A stretch of 64,000 nt of DNA from Sediminicola sp035798135 (GCA_035798135.1 JAPFBR010000009.1:1-64000), one strand, 5' to 3'. Numbered from the stretch's first letter, positions 1 through 8,549 are shown. Notes: generated by a model not told the origin, from the sequence alone. Translations and numbers: made by a program.

Positions 1-81
1 TACATTTAATCCGGCTCGAATCCAAGCTCGATTTGATTAACATCAAATCTCAACAACGGTATCATAGCCTAAACGTTACCT
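1..81 (+). repeat. attC-like site 0, right part, cut by or near the window edge
   Basis: It contains an 8-bp inverted repeat (GATTTGAT at 30, ATCAAATC at 42, loop TAAC). The right end reads CATAGCCTAAACG then TTACCT, with the crossover-type GTT at 75-77. It is closely related to the site at 8905-8978, which has the same inner palindrome in perfect form. It would be the attC of a cassette lying to the left of this window. The nine bases from 75 are the reverse complement of those opening the site at 742, so the unit 76-865 has matching ends. Confidence 0.6.
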
Positions 82-118
82 GCAAGTGAAATAAAATAAG
101 AATTAATCAAAATTACGA

Positions 119-763
119 ATGAAAAATAAATTTACTTTTTTAATCGGAATGCTAGGAGTTAGTCTATTTATTGTTTCTTCTATTGTAGGTGGATTTCTAA
201 TTGAAAACTATAGCATATTGAATCAATATATAAGTGAAACCTATGCAATTGACACTGAATATGGAGTGATTTTAAGAACCTTTGGATATATCCCAAGTGG
301 AATTCTTCTTACCTTATTTTGCTTTTTTGGGTTTACATATTTTCAACCTTCTATACTAACCAAAATCGGATTTTTTGGTCTCGGAATATTTTACGGATTG
401 GCTACTGTAATTGTTGGAATCTTCCCTTGTGATAGCGGGTGTAATAAGCAGTTAATTGATCCTAGCATTTCTCAAGTAATTCATAATCTAACGGGTTTAT
501 TAACATATATATTCGTTCCTATTTGTATGATCCTAATTGGTGTGGGTTTAAAAAAATCACCAAATTACAATAGGTTCTCTATACAATCAATCACATATGG
601 AGCAATAAGCATTCTGTTTATCTATTTATTGTTCTCTAACTCGAATTCTGAATACATCGGATTATATCAACGAATGGTAGAAGCAGTATTTATTATATGG
701 ATAATTACTTGTGCTATTACAATCAAAAACAAAAAACCAGCAGGTAACAATGGCTATAAGTAA
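119..763 (+). CDS. DUF998 family membrane protein
   Basis: This is a 214-residue protein with about six hydrophobic helices spread over its length. It matches the DUF998 family of small integral membrane proteins, including the loop motif FPCDSGC near residue 103, where the family has a conserved cysteine pair. The function of the family is not known; location is the inner membrane. It is the only gene of the cassette-like unit at 76-865. Its last residues (AGNNGYK) and its stop at 761-763 lie inside the attC-like site that begins at 742, a common arrangement in integron cassettes. The start ATG is the first in frame and is followed directly by a hydrophobic segment. Codon use is A/T-rich like the other cassette cargo. 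Confidence 0.82.
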   Translation: MKNKFTFLIGMLGVSLFIVSSIVGGFLIENYSILNQYISETYAIDTEYGVILRTFGYIPSGILLTLFCFFGFTYFQPSILTKIGFFGLGIFYGLATVIVGIFPCDSGCNKQLIDPSISQVIHNLTGLLTYIFVPICMILIGVGLKKSPNYNRFSIQSITYGAISILFIYLLFSNSNSEYIGLYQRMVEAVFIIWIITCAITIKNKKPAGNNGYK

Positions 764-871
764 TTGCTTGTTCTCGCCTACTTCTGAAAATCCTTGCGAA
801 TTTTCTATTTGGTGTGTACTTGGAAAGTTAAGTACTAACCCACGCAACTACTCATATGTACTGTGTTGGCA
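742..871 (+). repeat. attC-like site 1
   Basis: Imperfect palindrome of about 130 bp. The left arm (AACAATGGCTATAAGTAATT) and the right arm (AGTTGCGTGG region and TACTCATATGTAC) pair with bulges. Outer ends are AGGTAAC at 742 and GTTGGCA at 865. The sequence is clearly homologous to the site at 6170-6324: both carry TTTGGTGTGTACTTGGAAAG followed by TTAAGT and CCCACGCAACTA. The stop codon of the upstream gene lies inside it. Confidence 0.7.
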
Positions 872-942
872 TTAATTGGAGACAACCGAAATAAGTAACA
901 ATTATTGACCTGAATCGTCCTATTAAAAAAATATTAACATTT

Positions 943-2031
943 ATGAAATTCAAATTCTTAATTCTCCTTCTTTGTAGTATTACTGGTTGTAGTCAACAAA
1001 CAGTTAATTCTATTACTCCGAGTTCTTGGATTGGGAAAATAAAAATGGGAGATGCAAACCCAGAACTAGTATTCAATATTTTCACTGATAGCTTAGGACA
1101 ACTCGCTGGAAATTTAGGTATACCAAGTAAGGGAATTCAAGGCATACCTTTAAGTAAGGTTTATATTAACCAAGATTCAATCGTTTTAGAAATTTCTGCT
1201 GCTCAAGCCAGTTACAAGGGCGTTTTTGAAAATAATAGAAAGACTATCAATGGTATATGGACAGAACCTCAAAGCACATATCCACTTATTCTTGAACCTT
1301 TAACCAAAGAAATTGACTTTGAGAATTTAAAAAAAGAAAATACCTCTTCTTTAAATTTAGAATTCGCAAGTGAACATTTTAATTTCTATTCAAAAGAAGA
1401 AGATGTGAAAGTTCTGGAGAACTTATCAGAAACTCTTGAAAGCAATTATTCTCGTATAACCAAGGATATGCAGACTAGCTTTAATTCAAAAATTGATGTT
1501 TTTATTTATCCGGACTTAAAAGCATTTCATAGTGCAATAAGCTATCCAGATGCACCTGATTGGGTTGTAGGAGCAGCCAGTAAAAATGAGTTAAAAATGG
1601 TGAGCCCTTTAAAACCTGGCAGTGTGCATACTTATGAATCGCTTATGAAAGCAATCGTTCACGAACTGGCACATACTGTTGTTCTGAATTTCAGAAAACA
1701 AGGACTTGTAGGTTTGCCAAATTGGTTAAATGAAGGTTATGCCTATTATGAAGCCAAACAACTTACTGAATCTCAACGTGAAATAATCCATTCCAACTTA
1801 CTTAAAAATGCAATTCCCTCTTGGAACGAATTAGAGAAGGCTAATACTACCCAATTTGGGGATATGGGTGGATATGTAATTTCAACAACAATTATCGAGT
1901 TTCTTGTAGAATCTTACGGGCGTGATAAATTAAAACAATATATTATTGAACCGGAAAGCGTTGAAAAAATATATAATATTTCTAAAGAAGGCTTGGAGAA
2001 TTTATGGTTGCAACACCTGAAGCAAGATTAG
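943..2031 (+). CDS. Lipoprotein with gluzincin-type (peptidase MA-like) domain
   Basis: 362 residues. A lipoprotein signal peptide ends in SITGC (Cys at residue 16), so the product is exported and lipid-anchored. The middle is low in recognisable domains. Around residue 240 is the zinc-protease motif HELAH, followed about 25 residues later by LPNWLNEGYAYYEA, which supplies the third zinc ligand (Glu) typical of peptidase MA-like/gluzincin proteins. Inference: a surface or periplasmic metallopeptidase of unknown substrate. It is the only gene of the unit 866-2056, whose first ten bases are the exact reverse complement of its last ten, as in a cassette. A strong conventional ribosome binding site is not obvious, and AATATTAACATTT precedes the ATG. 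Confidence 0.78.
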   Translation: MKFKFLILLLCSITGCSQQTVNSITPSSWIGKIKMGDANPELVFNIFTDSLGQLAGNLGIPSKGIQGIPLSKVYINQDSIVLEISAAQASYKGVFENNRKTINGIWTEPQSTYPLILEPLTKEIDFENLKKENTSSLNLEFASEHFNFYSKEEDVKVLENLSETLESNYSRITKDMQTSFNSKIDVFIYPDLKAFHSAISYPDAPDWVVGAASKNELKMVSPLKPGSVHTYESLMKAIVHELAHTVVLNFRKQGLVGLPNWLNEGYAYYEAKQLTESQREIIHSNLLKNAIPSWNELEKANTTQFGDMGGYVISTTIIEFLVESYGRDKLKQYIIEPESVEKIYNISKEGLENLWLQHLKQD

Positions 2032-2046
2032 GCTTTGATAAAAAAC

Positions 2047-2104
2047 TAATGCCAACACTATATAAAAATAATAGCCGAGATAGTAGTAAATATGAACATT
2101 GTAA
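2047..2104 (+). repeat. Degenerate short attC-like site 2
   Basis: It begins with TAATGCCAAC at 2047-2056, the exact complement of the cassette start at 865. It then runs CTATATAAAAATAATAGCC, resembling the left arms of the other sites. The right end is poor (ATTGTAA near 2098) and there is no clear next cassette start, so the right half may have been lost where the array is interrupted. Confidence 0.45.
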
Positions 2105-2126
2105 CCCGTAAAAAATGATAGCTTAA

Positions 2127-2297
2127 GCATTGGTCAGTAGGGCCCACCTCATAGGTAAATTACGTGAGGTGAACGTGCTTCAATTATCACAGGTAAAAGC
2201 TGCGGTTTTTAAAACTACGGGGGATATATCGGTACTACACGCAACGGATTCCATTCAAATTGATGAAGTATTCATGGAGGATGTTGGACCTAGTTAA
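2127..2297 (+). pseudogene. C-terminal remnant of a DUF421 (YetF-like) protein
   Basis: Open frame without a proper start, between a stop at 2124 and TAA at 2295. It translates to about 56 residues including LIGKLREVNVLQLSQVKAAV and TTGDISVLH. This is the cytoplasmic C-terminal pattern of DUF421/YetF membrane proteins (regulatory domain near 'L..LR..N...LSQVK.A..E..G.ISV'). The membrane half is absent. It sits exactly where the attC-like array breaks off, so it may mark an old rearrangement junction. The family assignment is from memory of the motif and could be wrong. Confidence 0.5.
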
Positions 2298-2314
2298 TGT
2301 AAATTTGAGATAAA

Positions 2315-4024
2315 ATGATAAAATATATACACATGCGCAACATCTTTGAGCTATACTGTTTTACATTAGTATTAATTTCACTGACTTTCTTTTCTTCTTC
2401 AGCTTTAGCACAACAAAACGAAACTCCAAAGCTCGTGGTTGGGGTAATTATTGATCAAATGAGGGCAGATTATCTTTATAAATACCAAGATAGATATGGC
2501 GAAGACGGTTTTAAACGTTTATTACGTGAAGGTTTTAATTTTAAAAACACAAATGTCAATTATATCCCATCGGAAACTGCACCCGGTCACGCATCCATTT
2601 ACACAGGTACAACGCCCTCTTATCACGGGATCATTGGGAATTCATGGTTCGACAGGAACACCAAAAGTGTTATAGGTAATGTGCAGGACGATCAAGAAAA
2701 AATAATAGGTTCCGTTGTGGAAAACCCTTATGGGACCTCTCCAAAAAACCTGCTAGCCTCTACTATTACAGATGAATTGAAAAAGAGGAGCAACTTCAAA
2801 TCTAAGGTAATAAGTATATCAATTAAAGATAGAGGTGCTATTTTGCCCGGTGGAAAATCTGCCGATGGTGTTTATTGGCATGATTGGGAGTCTAGTCCAG
2901 GTTATTTTGTGAGTAGTAGTTATTATATGGAAGGTGTTCCCAATTGGGTGACCAAATTCAACAAACAAGAAAAATCCGATACCTATTTAAATGAAACTTG
3001 GAATACCCTTTATCCCATTGAAATGTATACCTTGAGCGCACCTGACGACAATAATTATGAACCGTCATTAGCGGGAAAACCCAGCCCAACATTTCCCTAT
3101 GATTTTAAAACCTTGAGAGAAAAGTATCGCGAAAATGGCACTGAATTTCAATTATTATGGATTTCCCCTAAAGGAAACACCCTATTGACTGAATTTGCAG
3201 TCACCGCCATGCAGGAAGAACAATTGGGTAAGGATGACCACACCGATTTTCTGAACGTTAGCTATTCCGTACCAGATGTTATTGGTCATACTTTTGGTCC
3301 ACAATCGGTTGAAATGGAGGATATGTATCTACGATTGGACAAGGATATTGCTACACTGTTTAAAGCATTGGACACCGATATAGGAAAAGAAAACTATACC
3401 CTATTCCTTACTGCTGACCATGGAGCCATAGAAAATGTATCCTTTTTGAAAGATAACCAGCATGATGCTGCTATTGCAAGAATTACTAACGATGGGCGAA
3501 AATTAGAGGCATTTTTGGATTCTAAATACGGAAATGCATCTTGGGTTACTACCGTGAATGGAAACAACCTGTATTTAAACAAAACTACCGTTGACGAAAA
3601 AAAATTACTCTTCCCTATCATTCAGAAAGACGCAGCAAATTTTTTAATGACCTTACCTGAGGTATCACTTGCCCTAACTGCGGATGACCTTCAAACACAG
3701 GTGTACGAAGAAGGAATCCGTAAAACCATTCAAAATGGATATCATGTACAAAGGTCTGGAGATATTTTAATAACCTATACCTCCGGCACCATCATACATC
3801 CCAATTCCAATATTGATGTAGCCGATGTGAATGGTACGGTACATGGATCTGGATATTCGTACGATACCCAAGTTCCTATGATATGGATTGGAAAAGGCAT
3901 TACCAAAGGGGAGTCTGTAAGGCCCGTACACCCTATAGATATAGCGCCTAGTCTATCGATGTTACTTAATATTCCATTACCTAGTTCCTCTCAGGGAAAA
4001 CCGTTATCGGAACTTTTTGAATAA
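2315..4024 (+). CDS. PafA-type alkaline phosphatase / phosphodiesterase family protein
   Basis: 569 residues with a signal peptide ending near residue 32 (SSSALAQQ). It belongs to the alkaline phosphatase superfamily, type I phosphodiesterase/PafA branch. The first metal ligand is Asp47 in VIIDQMRADY. The Thr nucleophile is about residue 88 in SETAPGHAS. Later ligands are in SVPDVIGHTFGP and LTADHGAIEN, with the last His in NGTVHGSGY. In flavobacteria PafA is a periplasmic monoesterase that releases phosphate from organic phosphates, and that role is likely here. A second ATG at 2333 could be the true start; both leave a usable signal peptide. It converges with the secreted protein on the other strand, with only two bases between stops. 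It is not flanked by cassette-type sites. Confidence 0.85.
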   Translation: MIKYIHMRNIFELYCFTLVLISLTFFSSSALAQQNETPKLVVGVIIDQMRADYLYKYQDRYGEDGFKRLLREGFNFKNTNVNYIPSETAPGHASIYTGTTPSYHGIIGNSWFDRNTKSVIGNVQDDQEKIIGSVVENPYGTSPKNLLASTITDELKKRSNFKSKVISISIKDRGAILPGGKSADGVYWHDWESSPGYFVSSSYYMEGVPNWVTKFNKQEKSDTYLNETWNTLYPIEMYTLSAPDDNNYEPSLAGKPSPTFPYDFKTLREKYRENGTEFQLLWISPKGNTLLTEFAVTAMQEEQLGKDDHTDFLNVSYSVPDVIGHTFGPQSVEMEDMYLRLDKDIATLFKALDTDIGKENYTLFLTADHGAIENVSFLKDNQHDAAIARITNDGRKLEAFLDSKYGNASWVTTVNGNNLYLNKTTVDEKKLLFPIIQKDAANFLMTLPEVSLALTADDLQTQVYEEGIRKTIQNGYHVQRSGDILITYTSGTIIHPNSNIDVADVNGTVHGSGYSYDTQVPMIWIGKGITKGESVRPVHPIDIAPSLSMLLNIPLPSSSQGKPLSELFE

Positions 4025-4026
4025 TG

Positions 4027-5088
4027 TTAATTATCCCGACGGTTGTCCAATATTTCTGATTTAAACTTATCGGGGTCGGCTAGAATCTTGAAGAATCCTA
4101 AAATATATTTTTTACATTTCTCATATTCGTCCGGATTTTCAAAATGGTTCTTGTGATCCTCTAGTATTGCAATCATGTTTGGTTGATTTTGCAAAAATTC
4201 ATCCCGGATGGAAAACATGATAGCGTCAGATCTTTTAAAACCTCTATATAATCTGTCTGTAACCGACTCAAGCGGCAATTCCAAACCATCTATTTGAGAG
4301 ACTACGGAATAGCTTGTATCACATAAACCAGACATATCAAAATCATAGGGAATGGGTATTGAATAACCGTTTAGGAACAAAAGTTTTTGATTATGCTGAT
4401 AGCCTGTAGAGAAATCTGTGTTACCGATCATGTATTGAAAAAAAGCATTGCGAATAGAGTTCAAGGAGTCTTGTTGTAACGGATGCACATTTCTTTTCAT
4501 GGTTTTACCGCCAAATCGGTCTTCCAGCTCATCCATATCTTCAATAAAAAAAGCCTTTATTCTATGCTCTTGAATTTTTTTCCCTTTCGATTCGCTTAGG
4601 GTAAAATCCAAAAGTCTAGTTTTAAAATGATATGGGGATACCACTTCGTATAGTTTATAGGCCAATAACTCTTTAATAACGTTATCATTGGCATTTTTCT
4701 CTTTTAAACAGGGTAGTACCAATTTCAATTCCTTATTTCCTTTGAACAATGTCTTTTTGGCATCGTCCTTTTTTATTCTCATTTTAACCGGGGAAAAATA
4801 ACAGTTCTTACGCCTATAATTACCCCTTGCCCTAACCCTTAGCGGTAATGTGCCAAGTGTATCGGCATCCTTGTACGTTAGGTTTATATGTATATAGGTA
4901 CTATCATTGGTTAATTTTTTAAGGTCACGATTACTATACTCCATTTGTACTGGTAGTATTTTTGATGTTCTGAATAGTTTTGAAACCTTACCCAATTTTT
5001 TACTGGTATCCTCAATTTGACTAATACAGGATATGGATATAAAAAAACAAATAGTAAGGAGTCTCAGATTAGTTTGTATCTTTCCCAT
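4027..5088 (-). CDS. Secreted protein with weak CotH-kinase-like pattern
   Basis: 353 residues, N-terminal signal peptide (hydrophobic stretch then SCISQ; possibly a lipoprotein with Cys near residue 21). The centre has VRARGNYRRKNCYFSPVKMR, a glycine/arginine 'RGN' motif followed by a pattern like LFKGNKELKLVLPC and then NDNVIKELLAYKLYE. This resembles the RGN...K..y.iKf...W.L....D.s..r....y.l order of CotH-type spore-coat kinases, but the similarity is remote. No confident function. It is the only minus-strand gene in the first 12 kb and is divergent from the membrane protein at 5165, sharing about 75-150 bp upstream. Confidence 0.6.
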   Translation of the reverse strand: MGKIQTNLRLLTICFFISISCISQIEDTSKKLGKVSKLFRTSKILPVQMEYSNRDLKKLTNDSTYIHINLTYKDADTLGTLPLRVRARGNYRRKNCYFSPVKMRIKKDDAKKTLFKGNKELKLVLPCLKEKNANDNVIKELLAYKLYEVVSPYHFKTRLLDFTLSESKGKKIQEHRIKAFFIEDMDELEDRFGGKTMKRNVHPLQQDSLNSIRNAFFQYMIGNTDFSTGYQHNQKLLFLNGYSIPIPYDFDMSGLCDTSYSVVSQIDGLELPLESVTDRLYRGFKRSDAIMFSIRDEFLQNQPNMIAILEDHKNHFENPDEYEKCKKYILGFFKILADPDKFKSEILDNRRDN

Positions 5089-5164
5089 ATAAGATTAACT
5101 TTACCTTTAAAGTATTAAAAATAAAGCTATTAAACTATACCTCACTTCTTTAAATTATAGAACG

Positions 5165-5863
5165 TTGATTGTTATGGTCATTTCCATAGCCTCTGTATCT
5201 TTATGTTATCACTTCAACATAAATTTTAATGTTGACTTGACTTTATTGAGTATTGCTATAATTTTCCCACTCGTATTTACTATTAGGGGTTCTTTTAGAA
5301 GAAGGGAAAAGGCATTGGAACATTTAAGCCAATACCGTAGTGCCATGAAAACACTTCATTATTTTATTACGACCAGTACATTGTTGGATGATGAGGAGGT
5401 TAGTTTAAAACTACTGTTGGAAAATATTGAGGATAAAACAATATTGCATCTAAAAAGTCATGAAGGCAGTATTAAAAACCTAGATGAAGAAGTTGATAAG
5501 GTTTACGAATTTATTCATTCTAGAAGGGAAACTATTTCTAAAAGTTTAAAGGATAAATTATTTAAATATATGTGTGCCCTTCACGAGGCCATTGATAATT
5601 TGAACGGGATCCATGTGCACAGAACCCCTGTGAGTCTTAAGGCCTATTGCAAAGTATTTATATACATTTTCCCGCTGATTTATGCCCCGACGATTATATT
5701 CAATATCGGTGAAACCTATAATCATTTTTCTGTTTATTTTGTAGTGATTCTCACCGAATTTATACTAATTTCACTTTATAATATTCAGGATGATCTAGAG
5801 TATCCTTTCGACGATAAAGGGTTGGACGATATTCAATTAGATCATTTTAAGGTCTTACGTTAA
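5165..5863 (+). CDS. Bestrophin-like membrane protein, start uncertain
   Basis: At least 232 residues. There are two hydrophobic helices near residues 1-18 and 22-38, then a soluble helical middle, then helices near 160-205. The tail DDLEYPFDDKGLDDIQLDH resembles the cytosolic end of bestrophin-type (UPF0187) channels, where an acidic cluster follows the last membrane segment (e.g. iedPFg.d.nDL.ld). The call is tentative. The annotated start is TTG at 5165. The frame is open back to a stop at 5108, encoding a plausible cytosolic lead-in (KLYLTSLNYRT) from possible ATT starts at 5114 or 5129, and there is an internal ATG at 5174. A terminator follows the stop within 5 bases. Confidence 0.55.
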   Translation: MIVMVISIASVSLCYHFNINFNVDLTLLSIAIIFPLVFTIRGSFRRREKALEHLSQYRSAMKTLHYFITTSTLLDDEEVSLKLLLENIEDKTILHLKSHEGSIKNLDEEVDKVYEFIHSRRETISKSLKDKLFKYMCALHEAIDNLNGIHVHRTPVSLKAYCKVFIYIFPLIYAPTIIFNIGETYNHFSVYFVVILTEFILISLYNIQDDLEYPFDDKGLDDIQLDHFKVLR

Positions 5864-5867
5864 CCTA

Positions 5868-5905
5868 AAAAATCGCCCACTTTCTCTAAAAAGAGGGCGA
5901 TTTCA
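5868..5905 (+). terminator. Hairpin terminator after the bestrophin-like gene
   Basis: AATCGCCC at 5871-5878 pairs with GGGCGATT at 5895-5902, with a short A-rich loop and A tracts on the left. The T run on the right is short, so it would work better as a terminator for the minus strand than for the plus strand. It closes the non-cassette block. Confidence 0.55.
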
Positions 5906-6014
5906 AACAACCAACCTAAAAACTATTCCGATTTCTTCCGTACTACATTCATGGTAGGATTGGAAGATTTTGTTCTTTAACCGTTAGTACGAGGATTTGT
6001 TACAGGAGAGAGAA

Positions 6015-6143
6015 ATGACCAATATTCTATCTCAGGTTAACGGATTAAGGTTATTTGCAATCACACTTTATGAATCAGTACTTGAGAAATTGAGAAACGT
6101 ATTAATTAAAATAGAAAATGAGATTAAGATGCTCGAAGAATAG
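6015..6143 (+). CDS. Small ORF with good Shine-Dalgarno, 42 residues
   Basis: ATG at 6015 is preceded by AGGAG at 6004-6008. The product (MTNILSQVNGLRLFAITLYE, then a K/E-rich helix ending KIENEIKMLEE) is short, lacks a signal peptide, and would form an amphipathic or coiled-coil helix. It may be the end of a decayed gene or a genuine small protein. It lies just left of the attC-like site at 6170, where cassette cargo would be expected, and a GTTAGTACG at about 5978 could be a cassette start without a matching end. Confidence 0.35.
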   Translation: MTNILSQVNGLRLFAITLYESVLEKLRNVLIKIENEIKMLEE

Positions 6144-6169
6144 AATGTCTAAGAATTAAAATAACGAAA

Positions 6170-6324
6170 GCACAACAATGGTTATAAGTAATTACTTGTT
6201 CTCGCATACTTTTGAAGCCCGAAGCGTCGGGACTCGCTCCCGATAGCTATCGGGATTCAGTTTGGTGTGTACTTGGAAAGTTAAGTGCTAACCCACGCAA
6301 CTAATCTTATACCAAACGTTGTAA
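6170..6324 (+). repeat. attC-like site 3 with embedded 16-bp palindrome
   Basis: About 155 bp from GCACAAC at 6170 to GTTGTAA at 6318. The outer arms match those of the site at 742-871 closely. The centre differs: it carries CCCGAAGCGTCGGG and the perfect palindrome CCCGATAGCTATCGGG at 6239-6254, which recurs in the site at 7874-8030. The left cassette for this site has no recognisable complementary start. Confidence 0.68.
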
Positions 6325-6403
6325 AACATTTTGAAGGAAGTTTGTAACATAAAACAAGCACATCAGTCATATTTGTAAATCAATTTCAAGGCTAGTCTAT
6401 TAA

Positions 6404-7861
6404 ATGAAAAAAATACTACTTTCCATAGTTGGAATCATTACACTGTTTACTTCTTGTAAAGAATCAAATCAAACTAAAAACATTCTAAAAAATAGAATTG
6501 AATCGTACCTAAAAGAATGTAATAAAAATGGTGTTTCAGGAAGTGTGTTAGTCGCTCAAGAGGGGAAAGTAATTTTTTCTGGAGGGTTTGGATTTAGCAA
6601 CCGAAATGAAAATTTTGCAATTACCGAGGAAACTATTTTTACAACAGGTTCCATCACCAAACAATTTACAGCCACAGCTATCCTTAAACTTCAGGAAGAA
6701 GGAAGATTATCTGTAGGAGATTCTTTATCAAGCTTCTTTACAAATATCCCTGCTGACAAGAAAAACATAACTATTCATCAATTGCTTACCCATACTTCGG
6801 GATTGTTAGGAAACCTTGACAATGGTGGTGATTTTGTTCCTATCGAGAAAGAGGAGTTTTTAAATCAGGTTTTAAGTTCGTCTTTAGATTTTTCTCCAGG
6901 TAGTGAATATAGATATTCCAATGTAGGATACTCTTTATTAACAATAATACTTGAACAAATAACCCAACAAGATTATGAAGAATACTTACATGAAAAGTTC
7001 TTTAAAAAAGTTGGAATGAAAAATACAGGTTATTTGCTGCCTAATTGGGATAAGAACAATATAGCGCATGCTTATAAATGTGAAGAAGAACGAGGAACAC
7101 ACTTAGAAAAGTGGAAAATGATGTCAAATAAAGTATCATATCATCAAAAAGGAAATGGAGGAATTTTATCTACCCCATCAGATTTATATAAATGGTATAC
7201 TGCTTTAAAAGAACATAAAATCATAACTGAGAAATCATCTAAACTGCTAGTATATCCTCACGCATTAATAGAAGAAAATAAGGATAAATATTATGGATAT
7301 GGATGGTTCATTTTTAATAGTGAAAGGAATACCAAAACTATTGCTCATAGTGGTTACAATGGAGTTAATTACGCTAATTTGATTCGATTACCTGAGGAAA
7401 AGAATACGGTTATTATTTATATGACTAGTCTAGTAAGATACGATACACAGAGAATTGGCAGGGAATTGGGAAAATTAATCTTTGATGAAAACTATCAGCC
7501 GATAGTCCCAAAAATGAACAGTTCAAAATATATTGCAGGTGAAGAACCTAATGAAAGAATGGTTATTATAAACAAATTTGTATCATTATTATTAAAAACA
7601 AGTTCTGAGCAAACAACATCAACATTAGATACTTTCATCAAAAGCAATCTTCCTGATACAGGAGAACACGAGCCTTTTAAAAATTATTTTAATAACATGC
7701 AGAAAGAGTTTACTGATTATAAACTAGTACATACTTTAGAATATGAAGATTATACTTATGATATATTATTGGAATCAAAAAATGGAGTAATTGAAGAATT
7801 AACTCCTTGCTTTGATTTCAAATTCAATGAACAAAATCAAATTACGGCTTTTGGTTGGTAA
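6404..7861 (+). CDS. Class C beta-lactamase-fold serine hydrolase, lipoprotein
   Basis: 485 residues. A lipoprotein signal peptide ends LFTSC (Cys near residue 18). The serine-hydrolase domain covers about residues 30-345. It has SITK (Ser-x-x-Lys catalytic motif) near residue 86, the tyrosine motif YSN near residue 173 and HSG near residue 307 in place of KTG. This set is typical of the AmpC/esterase EstB/D-aminopeptidase group. The C-terminal ~130 residues are an extra domain of unknown role. Known members are penicillin-binding hydrolases, esterases or peptidases; resistance cannot be inferred. It is the single gene of the cassette-like unit 6319-7880, whose ends are reverse complements over ten bases. 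Confidence 0.85.
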   Translation: MKKILLSIVGIITLFTSCKESNQTKNILKNRIESYLKECNKNGVSGSVLVAQEGKVIFSGGFGFSNRNENFAITEETIFTTGSITKQFTATAILKLQEEGRLSVGDSLSSFFTNIPADKKNITIHQLLTHTSGLLGNLDNGGDFVPIEKEEFLNQVLSSSLDFSPGSEYRYSNVGYSLLTIILEQITQQDYEEYLHEKFFKKVGMKNTGYLLPNWDKNNIAHAYKCEEERGTHLEKWKMMSNKVSYHQKGNGGILSTPSDLYKWYTALKEHKIITEKSSKLLVYPHALIEENKDKYYGYGWFIFNSERNTKTIAHSGYNGVNYANLIRLPEEKNTVIIYMTSLVRYDTQRIGRELGKLIFDENYQPIVPKMNSSKYIAGEEPNERMVIINKFVSLLLKTSSEQTTSTLDTFIKSNLPDTGEHEPFKNYFNNMQKEFTDYKLVHTLEYEDYTYDILLESKNGVIEELTPCFDFKFNEQNQITAFGW

Positions 7862-7873
7862 CTAAAAAACGTT

Positions 7874-8030
7874 TTACAACAACGTGGATAATTCATTGCT
7901 AGTGCGAGCTTACTTACGAATCCCGAAGCTTCTGAGCTAGCTCCCGATAGCTATCGGGATTTTATTCGGATTGTATTTGCTAAATTAGGTGCTTAAACCA
8001 CGTAACAAACCATATACAAGCACGTTAGGT
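7874..8030 (+). repeat. attC-like site 4 with embedded 16-bp palindrome
   Basis: About 157 bp. It opens TTACAAC (with GTTTTACAAC complementary to the cassette start at 6318) and closes with CATATACAAGCAC then GTTAGGT at 8024-8030. It carries the same CCCGATAGCTATCGGG palindrome (7943-7958) as site 3, although the flanks of the two sites are diverged. Confidence 0.72.
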
Positions 8031-8072
8031 GCAAGCAGAACAAACAAGACGGAATTGAAGAAATAACAGTAA

Positions 8073-8549
8073 ATGGAACCGAGAATAGAAATATTAGAAG
8101 ATAAGAAACTGATTGGTTATAGACTGAAAATGAGTTTGACCGACAATAAAACCGGTCAACTATGGGGCCGCTTTGCACCTAAAATTAAAGGCATTAAAAA
8201 TAAACTTACAGATGATAAGATTGCAATGCAAGTTTATGATACTTCATATCATAGAGATTTTAGCCCCAATAACGAATTCGAAAAATGGGCAACTGTTGAA
8301 GTAGCAGACTTCAATGATACTCCAAAAGGAATGGAAACCTTTACTTTGAGTGGTGGTGAATATGCCGTTTTCGATTATATTGGTTCAAGTAATGACAGCA
8401 TTATTTTTCAGTACATTTTTATGACTTGGCTACCTAATTCAGAATATCAATTGGATAACAGACCTCATTTTGAAGTTTTGGGAGAAAAGTACAAGAATAA
8501 TGACCCAGCTTCAGAAGAAGAAATATGGATTCCAATAAAAAAGAAATAA
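8073..8549 (+). CDS. GyrI/Cass2-like effector-binding domain protein
   Basis: 158 residues, no signal peptide, cytosolic. The whole protein is a stand-alone GyrI-like small-molecule-binding domain of the AraC effector-binding/Cass2 type. Recognisable pieces are MSLTDNKTGQLWGRFAPK, the central FTLSGGEYAVFDY strand and the end GEKYKNNDPASEEEIWIPIK. Such domains bind lipophilic cationic compounds or act as anti-toxin-like inhibitors; the ligand here is unknown. Cass2 was first described from an integron cassette, which fits the setting. It fills the 593-bp unit 8025-8617, the smallest and most cassette-like in the window, with CACCTAAC at its end complementary to GTTAGGTG at its start. Confidence 0.85.
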   Translation: MEPRIEILEDKKLIGYRLKMSLTDNKTGQLWGRFAPKIKGIKNKLTDDKIAMQVYDTSYHRDFSPNNEFEKWATVEVADFNDTPKGMETFTLSGGEYAVFDYIGSSNDSIIFQYIFMTWLPNSEYQLDNRPHFEVLGEKYKNNDPASEEEIWIPIKKK

